Source: Pohlia nutans (lineage: Eukaryota > Streptophyta > Bryopsida > Bryales > Mniaceae). From it: a DNA stretch of 64,000 nt. Position 1 is the first letter of the stretch. Every line of letters begins with the position of its first letter. The notes below the pieces were generated by a model. It worked only from the letters and a program-made list of their open reading frames with translations, was not told where the DNA came from and did no database searches. A program made the position numbers and the translations under genes. The stretch is taken from positions 23,899,009 to 23,963,008 of the forward strand of contig CM040100.1 in assembly GCA_022496805.1 (NCBI GenBank). Reading direction: 5' to 3'. This document shows, one piece after another, positions 46,039 through 58,855 of this stretch.

Positions 46039-49000
46039 ATGGCCCAAAAATCTCCTCTAAAAAGAAACTTTTTTCACCAAATATTAATACTATGCGGGGA
46101 CATCGAAACAAACCCTGGGCCCATGCCCAACCTACTAAAAACACACCCACCCACACATAAAAGAAGATCCAGAACATACTTTATACCAAGCACGATTAAA
46201 CTTCAACCAGAGTACCAACATCTAGCAAAACAATTCTCACCTATCCTAAACAAAACACATCCAAATCACACAGAAGCTAGTAAAGATTATCCACACATAT
46301 CAAATTACATATACCGAAACCAACATCATCTACCCCCAAGAATATTATATGCACTCATCATCACAATCAGTCCATCAAAAGAAACATGTGACCAACTCCT
46401 AATACAAATTTCAAACCCTGATTGGACAACACTACTACTAGAAAAAATGTCACTATTACAAAACCCGCCTGAAAGACACATCTTAACTAAACACCCATAT
46501 ACAGAATTCATAGAAAAAAACCAAAATTTAATAAACCCACCAAATACCATTCACAAAGAAATCTACAATTTTATTCATCAACACAACGATACTATAACCC
46601 TCCAAAACATGACTGATAAATTTCCTTTTCTCCCTACCAACTTATTAGAAGAAACCTTAAAAATATATGAACCATTACATGAATATACTCACCCCCCACC
46701 ACTTCCAAACATACCCACAATACAACCACAAGAAATACATACAACAAATTATAATACGAGACTTATTACATGGAATGCCTCATCACTCAATACGGCTCTT
46801 CCAAACCTACATGAACTAATTGCCAACACAACCGATGAACCCGCTATCATTACAATACAAGAAACTAAATTACCGCTACAAAATCCACCAAATACATACA
46901 AAACCTATTCCCAAAATACAAATTAATTTTTAACAACACACACGCCCTAACAAGATGTATGCAACAAAGAATGCCATACAATCCCGCAAGAGGAGGTCTC
47001 CTCACACTAATACACCAAAAATACGCATATCCCGGCAATATCACCAAAATCCCAACCCCCAAAGAAATATCACTCTATCTACAGATAATAAAAATAGACA
47101 ACAAACCACTATAAACTTGGCTAATTCTTCACATATATATGCCATCACACACAGAAGACATACAATATATACCACGGATTCAACAAAACATAACTCAACA
47201 AATCAATGCACATCCAAATACCATACACATACTGTGCGGAGACTTTAACATAGATATAACACTAATTGGGCGCCAAAATGGAACAGACACGACCCCACCA
47301 CAAACAGAAAACATCGAATGGAGAGCATTTACAAATAATCTCCAATTAGAATACATCCCAACAGATTGCCCATACTCTAGACAAGGGGGACAAAACTATA
47401 ACCAAACCAGCCTAATAGATGGATACTACATTAAAACACCAGATAATACCCTATACATTTCAACCACAGACAATGACCACAACCTTAATTCTGACCACTC
47501 ACCAGTAACATTATACATACCATCAAACACCTTAATAGCAAGACCTATGCCAATAGCAAATAAAACGATGAGAATTCTTAACCCCATTCCACAAGAAAAT
47601 ATAGAAAAATTCAAAATAGAATATTTCGAAGAAAACTCATTACAAATAAATGAACTTATCACAATACTATCAAATGATCAACTAACAAACGACCAATGGC
47701 AAACATCATGCTCAAAACTAGACCACATGATACAAAAAATATCTGATAAAATTCAAAAAACTTGCAGTGCACCTCCGTTACCGACATTAACAAATCGTGC
47801 CACACAACAAAGAGGCTTCTTACCAAGAAAACTACAAAAAGCATGGAAAAAACACCTATCCACCTACCACTTAATTAGAAAAATAACTTACATAACAAAA
47901 AATATACAAAATTGGCAAACGCATCCAATAATCGAAGAACTAAAAACCCATACAAACGTAACCATCCCACCACTCCCAACACAAGAACATGATCAACAAT
48001 AATGGATCCAATCATTAGTAGAAATAGTCAAGACAGCAAAAATACAAGCCCGTAAAATCACCACAAAATATACCCAAAGCTGTATAAAAAAGGGAATACT
48101 AAAATACAGACAACTTTACGACAAAAGCCCGAAGAAAATAAACAAAAAAGTTTTCAAAAATCAAGAAACACCACCATTAGATTGCATTTTGGATAGAAAC
48201 AACAACATACTAACCAGCCCAGAAGACATAGCAAATGAAATACATATACAACAATCAATTAGTAATAGACCTACAGTACCAACATGTTACTACCAACCCG
48301 AACACCCAACACAATGCACTTGCGGGGTGAGACAATACCCATGGCACGACCTTGATGGCTTTGTAATAGAAAAAGAGGAAATCCACAAATACCACTGCAT
48401 AAACACTTTGATCAAGAATCATATGAAATGTGTTTAAAACACCTATCTAACAACAAAACACCAGGCCCAGACAAAATCCCCAACTCAATACTAAAAAACA
48501 TGCCCGAAAGCTTCCATAAATTACTCTTTTTATTTTTCTCTCATTGCTATAAACAAAAACAAATCCCAGCCTCATGGAAAATAAGTCTAACCATACTACT
48601 GTATAAAAAAAGAAATCCCGCACAACTACCAAACCACAGACCAATAGCACTTGCAAATACAATATACAAATTCTTCACCAGTACACTAACACACATATTA
48701 TCAGCATACGGTGAAAAATTCCAAATTCTACACGATAGTCAAGAAGGATTCAGAGCAGAAAGAAGTACAGCAAGACAATTACAACTCCTCATAGCAGCAC
48801 TAGAGGACGCAAAATTTACAAATCAAGACATATACCTATTATATATAGACTTTAAAAATGCATTCAGCTCATTAGACCACGCAAGACTCTTAGCTATAAT
48901 GAAAGACCTTGGATACCCATAAGATGCAATAATGCTAATTGGAAACATCTACTCCCATTCAAACACCATATTTACTGGTGAACACTTTGGCAAAACAAAA

Positions 49001-52000
49001 CCAATACCGATTCAAAGAGGCACCATACAAGGAGACACACTTAGCCCATATCTATTCATAATTTTTCTCGAACCACTCCTGAGATGGCTACAAAGAGGAG
49101 AAAACGGATACACATTCGGTACATCAAAAATAAAAATTAGCTCTGCAGCATACGCATATGTCACTGGTTGCCCGAATAAAACCAAAATGCAATCAAACAA
49201 ATTTAAAACCCACATGACAAACCAAAAAATCAGTTATAGAGACCAAACACTTCCAATACTCCATCAAAATGAACCCTATGTATACTTGGGCATACAATTA
49301 GTTCCATCACTAAAATGGAAACTCCAAACACATATCACCACAACTAAAATAATTGACCAATGTAAACAACTATCAAAATGTCCTGCCACTATCAAACAAA
49401 GAATCAATATGGTGGACACAGTAATCAGAGCAGGCATAGCCTACAGCTTCTTTGCAGTCCCATACTCACTACCAACCATTAAAAAACTTGACAAGAAAAT
49501 TATTGCAATCCAAAAAACAATATGCGGACTACCTAAAAGCACCGCAAACATAATAACACAACTACCCCATAATTTATTTGGACTAGAAGCCTTCTCTCTA
49601 AAAAATGCCTACCTTAGATGCATTGGTGAACAACTTCGAAATGCACTCAACGACAAAGGAAGACTAGGGAAAATATATAAAGGACTAATACAACACATAC
49701 TTGCTAAAGCCGGTGGTGCCGAAGACATACCCAAAATTAACCGCCAAGATTGCATTACATCACCAACAACACGAACATTATTCCTTCTGAAAACAGCAGG
49801 TGGTATACACCTAAAAAGCACAGAAGAAAACTTCCAACTCCACATGACCGAACTAGAACGAGAATGGCGATCTACAGTCTTAAATGAGCTTCCACAATTA
49901 GACCCAAAACTCTCCATCAAATTATTATATAAATTAATGGCACACAAAATTTACAATATAAATCAAATCATCCTTCCCAACGGCACAAAACTAATGTCAT
50001 CAGAAGAGTTCAAAATATACTACCAAAATCCAACTAAACTAGACAAAAGTGCACTAAACGTAGCAGAACAACTCTTCTGTGAACCAAAATGTACCCAAGA
50101 TTGCCCAAATACATGCCAAATACACTCACCACCCCGCACACTAAAAGAAAAATATAAAATATATAACCATAGAATAATACCAAGAATACAAATAAACCCC
50201 GTACAACTCCCTCAACCTCCACAACCACAACAACCAGCCCCACCACAAAACATAAAAAACGATCCCATAAAATTCCCCATCTGCACAATATTAAACCACA
50301 AAACAATTACAACAAAAGACAAATATAAAATATCTAAAAAATACAACACCTACCTATGTCAATGGATAGACTCAAACCACATAACATACAATAAATGGTT
50401 AGAACAACGCGAACTATTCCCACTAAATCTACCAACAATAATACACCATAATCTAAAACTACTTACAAGATATTACACAGATTATAAAAACAAACAATAT
50501 CAGAATATCATAAATACACAATTTACACCCGTACAAAATAGAGACACAAGATACATACCACCTCCAACAATAATCCCCTACATTAAAACATCCACAATGG
50601 AATGTAACCCAGAAAGGGAGATAGACACAAACAAATGCACCATTCAAACACAAAATGATAAAACTCACATATATAACGACACCGGTAAATATATCACCAC
50701 CATTCCGACTATAAGAATAAAATGGTTATGGCAACAATATAACAATAACAAATACAACACCCATAGACTAATACCTGCTATACAAACATTTGAAACAGAA
50801 ATAGTCTGGTTATACCAAAGATACGAACACAAAAACCACAGAAAGAATACAATAAAATCACCACATCATACCATTCCATCCAACATTTTAGACACATTAA
50901 TAACAACATTCAATATAACACACTCATACTTTTCCTCACCAATTACATGTTCCATGAAATCTACCCAATTCTACTCAACATTCGCCAGAGACAAAAAAAT
51001 TGGCTCATTAGGGATAGCCTTTCAATACAAATGGAAAGGCATCGGATATGCACACCCAAATGACGCCGAAACAGCACAACAAGCAATACATTGGGCAAGA
51101 CTAGCAGCAAAACAAGACCTTGAAAATGTCACCATTTTAGCAATCCCAGACACCAATTGGTACCAAAATCTATCACCATACAACGGACCCTTTCCGGATA
51201 CACACGCCATCATACACTTTGCCGCGGACACCATTACATATGACGAACCAACAATACCACTAGAACCTAATAAAACCCGAAAAGAACCACTTGCAATGCA
51301 CATATGGTGTATTCACCATCAAAACAATAACATTGGCACAATAAACCAAATAGACAACATAAACACAACAATTGAAAATCTACAAATCGCGCAATACCAT
51401 ATACAAACAGCACCACCCACACCACCAAACACAAAAGTCAACAAATGCACAAAATGGAACAAACTCATATACCCACACTATGACAATCTACAAAACATGT
51501 GGATAAACCCCCTTCCAAATTTTGAAATAAATACCACACCAAAATTTCTACCACAATACAACTATTACACAGACGGATCCTTCTTACCACCTAAAGAAGC
51601 TGGTGATGGCCATTGGAAAAAAGAAAAAGCTGGATATGGAATCTACAACTCATCTAAACCAGATGTACAAATATCAAAAAGACTACCTGGACTACAAACA
51701 TGCTTCATAGCAGAATTAATGGCCATACATGAAACACTCTCAATAATCACCACTAAGTACATAAACGAACCTGCACATATTTTTACTGATTGCCTCAACT
51801 GTATACATGTACTAAACACACAACTAAAACACCCAACCTAACAAAACAACCACGCTGATAAAACCATATTAGAAGAAATAGTAAAAATGCTAAAAAAGCG
51901 AACACAACCAACCACAATATACAAAGTTAAAGCACACGCTAAAATTAACGGGAATGAACACGCAGATCAACTCGCAAAAGAAGGAACCATGAAAAGGGGT

Positions 52001-53030
52001 TACCAATTTGCAGCAAACCCACACGAATTTGCACACACCACACCTTACTACTTCCAAAAAGATACATGGCCCGGTCGTATCAAACGACCAGACAAAGGAC
52101 CAATTAGATGTTTGGAAGAATACATAAAGAAACATGACCGTGAATATAACCTAGAAATACTGGCAGAAAACTTTCCCAACATCAACAAATGGACAACAAA
52201 CTCCATCATAGACAAAGAAATGTCCAATTCACTTCTGGAATAATCCAGAAATAACAGACTCACAAAAAACAAGCATACTAAAATTTAGAACCGGTCAATA
52301 CATGGGTAATGCTAGAAAGCAATTAATCTTCGGCATACAAAGATTCCCCTCAAAAACTTGTCCCATCTGTAACTCACAAGATGCAGACACATGGCTACAT
52401 GTACTGTTACTATGCAAACAACACCATATACACGCACTAAGAACCAAAAGACACAATAAGGCGGTATGGGAATTAAGAAAATTAATATTATCCTCAAATA
52501 AATCAAGATGCTACACCCTTATGAATGCGGGCACATACAACAACAACCCACAAGAAAACACAGTTCCTCCATGGTTATTACCATGTACTTGCAACCAACA
52601 AAGATGTCAATGTAATGCCAGATTCAAACCAAATATATTATGCATTAAAGGCCTCCCATACCAAAGCCCACCTCCTCTAAACCCCGATGATAACCTAACC
52701 ATACAATTTATAGAATTCACATACACAAACGACAGATTCTCACCAGAAACAATTGGCAGGAAAATTGTAAAATATCAACCTTTAATTAATAACATCATAC
52801 AACAAGGTTGGAAAGTAGATCCTATCATAATCATTACAGCAGGAGCTAGAGGAACCACACACGTCCCTTCAATGAAACAACTAGAAACAAAATTCAACAT
52901 TTGCGAAACCTCCATAAAACACACATTTAAAGCAATAAATACCATTGCCATACAATATGCCGGATCTATTCTTCTACATAAAAGACGTATAGAGAATAAC
53001 CAAACAATACCAACAGACGTAGTACATTAA
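46039..53030 (+). pseudogene. Retrotransposon ORF2 polyprotein: 2A, APE, RT, RNase H, CCHC, REL endonuclease (broken)
   Basis: In order: 2A-like peptide (46093-46122); APE/EEP endonuclease (ITWNASSLN, IQETKL, then GDFNID at 47238, LIDGYY, SDHSPV); RT (NKTPGPDKIPN, PNHRPIALANTIYK, GFRAERST, YIDFKNAFSSLDH, IQGDTLSPYLF); RNase H (YTDGS with Asp 51572-51574, AELMAI, FTDCLN, KAHAKINGNEHAD); CX2CX9HX4C finger (CPICNS, 52362); REL-like endonuclease (KRHN, FKPNIL, IQFIEFTYTND). Breaks: frameshift near 46915; stops 47112, 48000, 48920, 51839; frameshifts near 48420 and 52230. The YADD box is lost: AAYA runs straight into YVTGCPNK at 49157, an apparent in-frame deletion. The REL Asp is Asn (52632-52634). 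Active copies would nick DNA and prime reverse transcription at the target. Confidence 0.85.
46093..46122 (+). other. 2A-like ribosome-skipping peptide motif
   Basis: The codons read Cys-Gly-Asp-Ile-Glu-Thr-Asn-Pro-Gly-Pro, matching the D-x-E-x-N-P-G-P consensus. The separation would fall between Gly 46117-46119 and Pro 46120-46122. It begins 18 codons after the first ATG of ORF2, so the released leader is 27 residues with a short hydrophobic stretch (ILIL). 2A motifs at this N-terminal place are known from trypanosome and sea-urchin non-LTR elements. Confidence 0.85.
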
Positions 53031-53115
53031 AAGAGGAAGGGTAGTGATGAAAACCACTGCTAGCCACTCTTTTTCAAACAACTAGCTCAACTTGTCTTAG
53101 GGGATAGGACGGGCC

Positions 53116-53254
53116 GGTTGGTTGGTACAACCTTCCTGCCATGATAACTTACTAGCAGCACCAAGCCATGTGTATCACACCACTGCTCAACGAGCCCAAT
53201 AGGTTTCGAACCCGGACCACATAATTGTGACACAACGCCCTTAACCAACCAACC
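53116..53254 (-). repeat. tRNA-like sequence in the retrotransposon 3' tail
   Basis: On the minus strand TGGTTAAGGGCG (53236-53247) resembles a Pol III A box, and GGTTCGAAACC (53202-53212) is a good B box, about 24 bp apart. The outer ends GGTTGGTTGGT (53116-53126) and ACCAACCAACC (53243-53254 region) are complementary. A degenerate version is present at the same place in the truncated copy at 60972-61292, so it belongs to the element. Confidence 0.6.
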
Positions 53255-53410
53255 AAAGAACTCACGATTTGGTGTTAAAATCTAACACTAAACATGCCTT
53301 TATTCAAACGAGCACTCAACCATCATTACTTCGCTCTATTCCTTTGTTACTGTTACTGTTACTCTGTTCTGGTTTCTATAGTGTCCATCCTCGAAAGGAG
53401 AGAGTAGTAT

Positions 53411-53518
53411 TGTTCTAATGTCCCTTTGTCCGGTGGGCATCGGGCCATTGACATTACGAACGGACACTTTATTCACGCCGGCCCTTTTCTTAGGGTTGGT
53501 GTTTCTATCTATCTATGA
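53411..53518 (+). mobile_element. SINE-like short repeat, family Q (copy Q2)
   Basis: Contains CCCTTTGTCC, GACATTACGAACGGACACT, TTTATTCACGCCGGCC and a TATCTATCTAT tail. It lies 315 bp before the SOUL gene start. Confidence 0.65.
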
Positions 53519-53832
53519 AACGATCGGTTATAGGTTCTGTTACCGTCAGCTGATTTTGCACCAATGGGGTGACAACACGTGTCAAGAAGGCACCCCGCAA
53601 AACGCTGCGTGCCACTCCAGATGACCACAGCCTCATCTCTCCCAAATCTATACCTCGTGTAGATTCCAGAGCCCACCTCCTTCATCCCTCTGCCCACCAC
53701 CGACCTTCCCCACGCTTCTTCTAGAAACCATCATAAACCTCTGCCATTCAAAGTTCTGATCGACAATCAGTACAGTGTCTGTGCTCTTCTGAACCCCGAA
53801 TTGCGATCCGATTGTACCCAGAATTGACAGAG

Positions 53833-56187
53833 ATGGAGCCTGGACGGGTGACGGCGGTGCTGGTGCTGGTGCTGGCGCTTGCGGCGTTGCAAGGCCTTGC
53901 GGAGGCCACGGCCGCGGAGTCGCTGCTGCGCTTGTTCAAAGGCGGCGATGCTGCCCTGGAATCGGCAGCTACTCAGTGTGGTCCGCAGGTGGACATCGAG
54001 ACGCCCGCCTGCACGGTGGTGGAGAAACGGACCACCTATGAGCTTCGCAAGTACCAAGACAGCGAGGTTAGTACGCCAACGGCAAAAACTTCATTCAATT
54101 CATCGCTGAACATTCGTTGTTCTTTTCATTTGATCATTCTGAAACCACTTTTGCATTTCCATTTGGAGAGTGACTCCAATCTAGCTCTCCATTTCTTTCT
54201 CCTTTGCAACGTCAGATTCGGCGCTGGAAACCTCAACTCTACCACCGGCCGGGACACAGTTTTGAATTTTCCGTTTGAATGAAATTTAGGAAAATTCCAG
54301 TAGTGGTTCTCGGCACCAGGTATTAAAAAACTAGGTTTTCCAATATTTAACTGGCGGTTCAATTAAGGAGAGAGTGTTACGTCGGTGATGATTGTCACAA
54401 TCGGTGTAGCATTTGAATCTTCCCTGATATTTTTGTAATTACTAACAAAATTGCATTAACAGTGGTGGTCTGGACACAGTTTTGAATGCTCTGAGCATCG
54501 TTCACAATTCTAGCAACACGTCAATTTGCCGTTTGAATGAAATCTAGGAAAATTTCAAGCGGCACCAGGTATTCCAAAACTAGTTTTTCCAATATTTAAC
54601 TGGGTGCAATGAAGGAGAGAATGTTACGTCCTCAAACTTCGGTGATGATTGTCACAAGCAGTTTAACATTTGAAATCTTCCCTGATGTTTTTTTAATAAC
54701 TATTAACTAAATTACATTAACAGTGGTGTTAAAGTATTTTTCAATTCACCAGTGAGCTTTTGGTTCACTGATTCAGCATCCAATTATATCTGACACCCAC
54801 TGACAGGATTCGAATGTGCACATGCATGTGTGTATGATTGCATGGCAATGAATGAATGAATGAGTGGTACACTACTGATCATGTGTGTATTTTTTCTTCG
54901 GTTTTCGTTGAAATCAGATATGGGTGCAGTCATTGGTAGCGAATTCGTCGTATGAGATGGCAACGTTCACGGGATTCTACCGCTGCTTCAATTTCATCTC
55001 CGGCAAGAACTCCAAGACCATGAAGATTGAGATGACGGGGCCCGTGCACATTGCCCCTGTCCCTGCTTCCCAAGGCTACACCGTCGCCTTCTTTGTGCCC
55101 AGCAGGTAACAGCCCCATCACACCATTAATAATCACAAAAAACGAGTTAACTTTTACAACAAAGCTGTTACTTTGACAATTGCATGTATTCCTTTTGCGT
55201 ATGGATCAAAAATGGTGTTTAATTTCATTGTTCTTATTTCTACTCATAATTGATTATTGTGAGCAGTCATAGGAACATAAAGTTTCGTTGCCGATTCCTA
55301 TTACTGCTTCTAATTGATTTTGGTGCGCAATCATGACATGAGTGAACGAGATTTGTTTAGTTGCATCAGAGTTGGTGAATGACACATGATTTGTGTGATC
55401 AATGGGAACTGCATGCATGGAAGCCGTGAATCGGAAGATATCAAAACAGTTTGAAGCGTGTTTAAAGTGACAGTAGCTTTTCATAAAACAACAACGAACA
55501 CATGATAGTCTTGATTGCTATGAGTGGTCGTGGTAGTTCAAGACCACTAATAAATTCAAAAAAACTGATCAAAATCTTTTTACTCATGAGGACGTTACTT
55601 GTTCACCAATTGTACAAACTTCCCATTTTGACTTCCACTAGTATCCTTCTAACTCATTAATTGCGGAGTGCTTAAGTTGAGGCGAATCTAATTTAAATCT
55701 ATTATCTTAGAACGTCATCTTCGATGATTTCATATCTATGTATTGTATATTTTGCACTTATACGTAATCTATGTCGTCATATTGATCTTTATTTATACGA
55801 GTACATCATGAAATTAGGACCCCACGGATTTTTAAGTCATGGGTGTGTACGTTTTTTCGCACGGATTCCACATGGATTCTGCGCTAATTCTAATTCTTGA
55901 TGATTATTTGAATCACTAGGTTCAAGACAGTGAATGATTTGCCGACGCCAACGGACCCGGCGGTGCACTTCTATCAACCGGGAGGAGCGTTGAAGGCGGT
56001 GATGGGTCCATTCGGCGGATTTCCGTCGGACAAGGACTACGAGGCCAAGTTTGCGGAGCTGAAGAAGGCGCTGGACAGAGACGGTCTCAAGTACGACGAG
56101 TCCACCGTCATCTACGCCGGTTACAGCAGCCCTTTCCAGTTCCGGAAACGGCAACAGGAGGTTCATGTCAACATTGTTCCCATGTAA
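53833..56187 (+). CDS. SOUL haem-binding family protein (three exons)
   Basis: Exons 53833-54066, 54918-55105 and 55920-56187 join in frame (phases 0 and 2) to 229 residues. Residues 1-26 are a signal peptide (VLVLVLALAALQGLAEA), so it enters the secretory path. The mature part follows the SOUL/HBP fold: CTVVEKRTTYELRKY, then SYEMATFTGFYRCFNFISGKN, KIEMTGPVHIAPV, TVAFFVPSRFKTVNDLPTP, and the C-terminal YAGYSSPFQFRKRQQEV. SOUL proteins bind haem or tetrapyrroles; this secreted plant group has no firmly known role. The ATG at 53833 fits the signal peptide; the frame extends upstream only to a non-AUG codon. The gene looks intact; both introns are about 0.8 kb. Confidence 0.93.
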
Positions 56188-56477
56188 CTCTTAGATTGCT
56201 CCTGAAGGCTTCCTTTAACTTGCGGTGCTTTTTTCTTCTGTAAATGATCGATCATCAGCGTTTGTCTGAGTGAGTTCCTCTGAGAGAAACAACTAAAGTA
56301 GAATTCTAGTATTGCAGAGCTCAGTGCTCTGAACTTGACCTAGTTTGGGTCTTCAAAAGTTGTTTATTGTTGACCTTGTATGCTTGTAATCTTTTATCAA
56401 ATTTTGGTGGATTCTTATGTAATGTGTTGCAAAACGGAAATTTATGCATGCATTTCCAGATTTGGTTGTGATGTTAG
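56188..56477. other. 3' flank of the SOUL gene
   Basis: Probable 3' UTR and terminator region, T-rich; no other feature. Confidence 0.5.
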
Positions 56478-56715
56478 TTAACCTCTAAAGGACCAAGGAT
56501 TCATGATTTTAAAATGACAAATTTGATTGATCGTATTGTGAAAAATACAATTCAGATAAGATTGAATTTTATATTACTAGAATCAGTGGAGAACAATGTA
56601 TATGTTGGTAAAAAACAAATAAATTGGAAGAAAAAAAAAGTCCACATAGAACCTACTTAGAACTGCTAAAAAAACATGAGGCCTAATTCGGGCTTCTTGG
56701 TTCTTTGGGGGTTAA
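56478..56715 (+). mobile_element. TTAA-flanked MITE, family E (copy E3)
   Basis: 238 bp, TTAACCTCTAAAGGACC to GGTTCTTTGGGGGTTAA, colinear with E1. The bases after it (TTAACCTTGAAAGGACC) look like the start of another element whose other end I could not find. Confidence 0.75.
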
Positions 56716-56816
56716 CCTTGAAAGGACCAACGGTTTTTAGTCTTAGTAGCTAAACCTCACAGTCTTCCTAAACTATAATATATTGTTTACCTTCGAAAGC
56801 GGGAATAGTGCTACAC

Positions 56817-56915
56817 CATTGGTTCTTTGTTCAATGGACATTGTACCATGGATGGGTCGAATAGACGTTTTATTCATGTCGGCCTTTAAAAAGAACCGGA
56901 GTTCCTATCTATCAA
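56817..56915 (+). mobile_element. SINE-like short repeat, family Q (copy Q3)
   Basis: Diverged copy with TTTTATTCATGTCGGCC, GAACCGGAGTTCCTATCTATC. It shows the uninterrupted form of the site where Q4 carries a MITE. Confidence 0.55.
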
Positions 56916-57895
56916 TTTAATTATGCAATAGATGTTTCAAAAGGGTATTTTTATTAGTAATTTATACATGAGTCAAAGCACTATAATGTCATTATGAACT
57001 CATGTCTTTATAGACCAGGTTTCGTAGATAAGGGTATTACCAAATCTTCCATATCCATGGTAAAAGCATCAAATGTATCTACATCTTGCTCTACTCTTTC
57101 TAAATCTATCCTAGTTGTGGCTGATAATTCCAACATCTTTACTTCTACTTCAAACGCTTGATGCGCAGCAACAATCTCTTCTTCTTCCGTTGCTTCTACT
57201 TCCTCCTCTCTTTGAGCCGCTCGAAAGGCATTATTAATCTCTTCCTCCACTTCAATCCCTAAAAATGTAGCAATCATTTCTTTGTCTCATTCACTTCTTT
57301 GAAAGGTAACGAAAATCTCGATCTCTTTTTTGGTCATTATGTCTGGTTCAAATGACTTTGCACTGCAATTAACAAATTATGCAACAAGATATGTCAATAA
57401 TTCAATCAATTTCACTTCTATTTCTGTATAAATTTTTTTCAAGAAAATAGTCCACTACAAAGTATACCAATAAAAGTTTATGAAAAAAGGCAAGGGATGC
57501 AAAAGGAAAATAGTTGTCTCGTCTACCCATTTCTAGGCACGCATTGCCTAAATGCACTCCGGTGCCATTTCCTCGCTTTTTTTTATCCATTTTGCTTTTC
57601 AACAATCCAATAGATTATAGTAGAAAAACATCAATACCAACAAGACTAAGATTTCCATAAACCTCCTATATTCACAACCAAATCTGTACACTAAAAAGAC
57701 AAGTCAAAGATGAATAGATACATACAAGACATAGACACAAGGTATGAGCCCTTGAGAAACCTTGAGAAGACTCGAACCTAATGCAAAAAGACCAGAGAGA
57801 CCAAGAGGCCTCCTTAAATACCTTCCCAACAATCCTAACCCTCGGTAGTTGGCCGCCACTAACCCTAATTCTCCCACCAACCCTAACTTAAACAA
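56916..57895. other. Intergenic, no gene recognised
   Basis: A minus-strand frame at 57008-57277 encodes an acidic, Glu-rich peptide (EEEVEATEEEEIVAAHQ) that could be a transposon or gene remnant, but nothing else supports it. Confidence 0.35.
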
Positions 57896-58100
57896 AAACA
57901 TGACTATGACTTTTGGTCTCATGCTCTAAAGAGATGAGAAAAACATGGTTATGACTTTTGGACTCATATTCTAAAATGATGAAAAAAAACATAGTCATGA
58001 CTTTTGGACCCCATGGTTTCAGTGACGGGAAGAAACACAGTTATGACTTTTGGACCCCATGGCATCAATAATGGGAAGAAACATGGTTATGACTTCTAGG
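57896..58100. repeat. 46-bp minisatellite, about 4.5 units
   Basis: Units begin near 57896, 57943, 57989, 58035 and 58081 with ACATGGTTATGACTTTTGGA-type sequence, each followed by a purine-rich spacer. Confidence 0.8.
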
Positions 58101-58183
58101 TTCTCAAGATGCCACATACATCTCCTAAATGAAAATTATTGCAAAATAATTCTACATACTAGAGGCACTTGTCAAAAATACCC

Positions 58184-58514
58184 TTAACTTTAAACGTCAA
58201 GAGAGCCTGGGCGGGGCAGCCCAAAAGGCATTCAAATTTTTGGAGAAAAAAAAAAAAAAAAAAAATGGCTCTGCTGGCCAGCCACTTTTGCGGCACTGTT
58301 GCACTGCCGCACCTTTTTAAAAACAACCTCGGTTGCCCAACCTCAACTCCTATTCAAATCGATTACTTTGATTGCTTGTGGATGATTCCACAATCTCCCA
58401 AATGAGGCGCAAGTCAAGAATCTAACTCGCTTTTTTAGTAGCTTTTCAACACACCAATCCTCGCTTGTTTTGGTTGAGGAAAATACTTTTTTTCTAGATT
58501 ATTCTTTCATAAAA
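58184..58514 (+). mobile_element. Truncated family C MITE (copy C2)
   Basis: Starts TTAACTTTAAACGTCAAG and follows family C as far as TTCTTTCATA, where family T sequence replaces the right end. Confidence 0.7.
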
Positions 58515-58855
58515 AGTCCATGGGGATGTATTATAAAATGTTACTTCTGCAACTTTGATGAAATTTGGTTCAAGAGAGAAAATGAGAAGCATGATGTTTA
58601 GTAATTATCTATATGTGCAATCAAACTTTCAAAAATGTTAATGAATTTAGATACTCATTTAATGAATTTAGAAGCATTTACCATTTAATATTCACCAAAA
58701 TTACAAATTTTATTTTTGGAATTTGGATTTTGGTATGATTGGTTAGAACTAGACATTCTATTTTTCAACTAGAATAAAAAAAATTCAAAGGATAGAACAT
58801 CATTAGTTTCCCCAAATAGTAAATTTTATAACACTAGGACAATATTAAGGTTTTT
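58515..58855. repeat. Fragment of repeat family T
   Basis: Shares AAAATGAGAAGCATGATG and TTTTATAACACTAGGACAA with 32985-33275 and 25155-25516. Confidence 0.5.

Noticed and set aside
47426..52506. Many minus-strand frames opposite ORF2
   Set aside because: Phe/Val/Tyr-rich shadows of the A/C-rich coding strand; no family resemblance.
53202..53247. Functional tRNA gene on the minus strand
   Set aside because: A and B boxes are present but no acceptor and anticodon arms of a real tRNA can be drawn; it is part of the LINE tail.
53812..53832. Upstream start of the SOUL frame at a TTG codon
   Set aside because: The ATG at 53833 directly precedes a normal signal peptide; a TTG start is unlikely in a plant nuclear gene.
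57008..57277. Minus-strand acidic 89-residue frame
   Set aside because: Low-complexity Glu-rich peptide with a broken upstream frame; no homologue recognised. Kept only as a remark.
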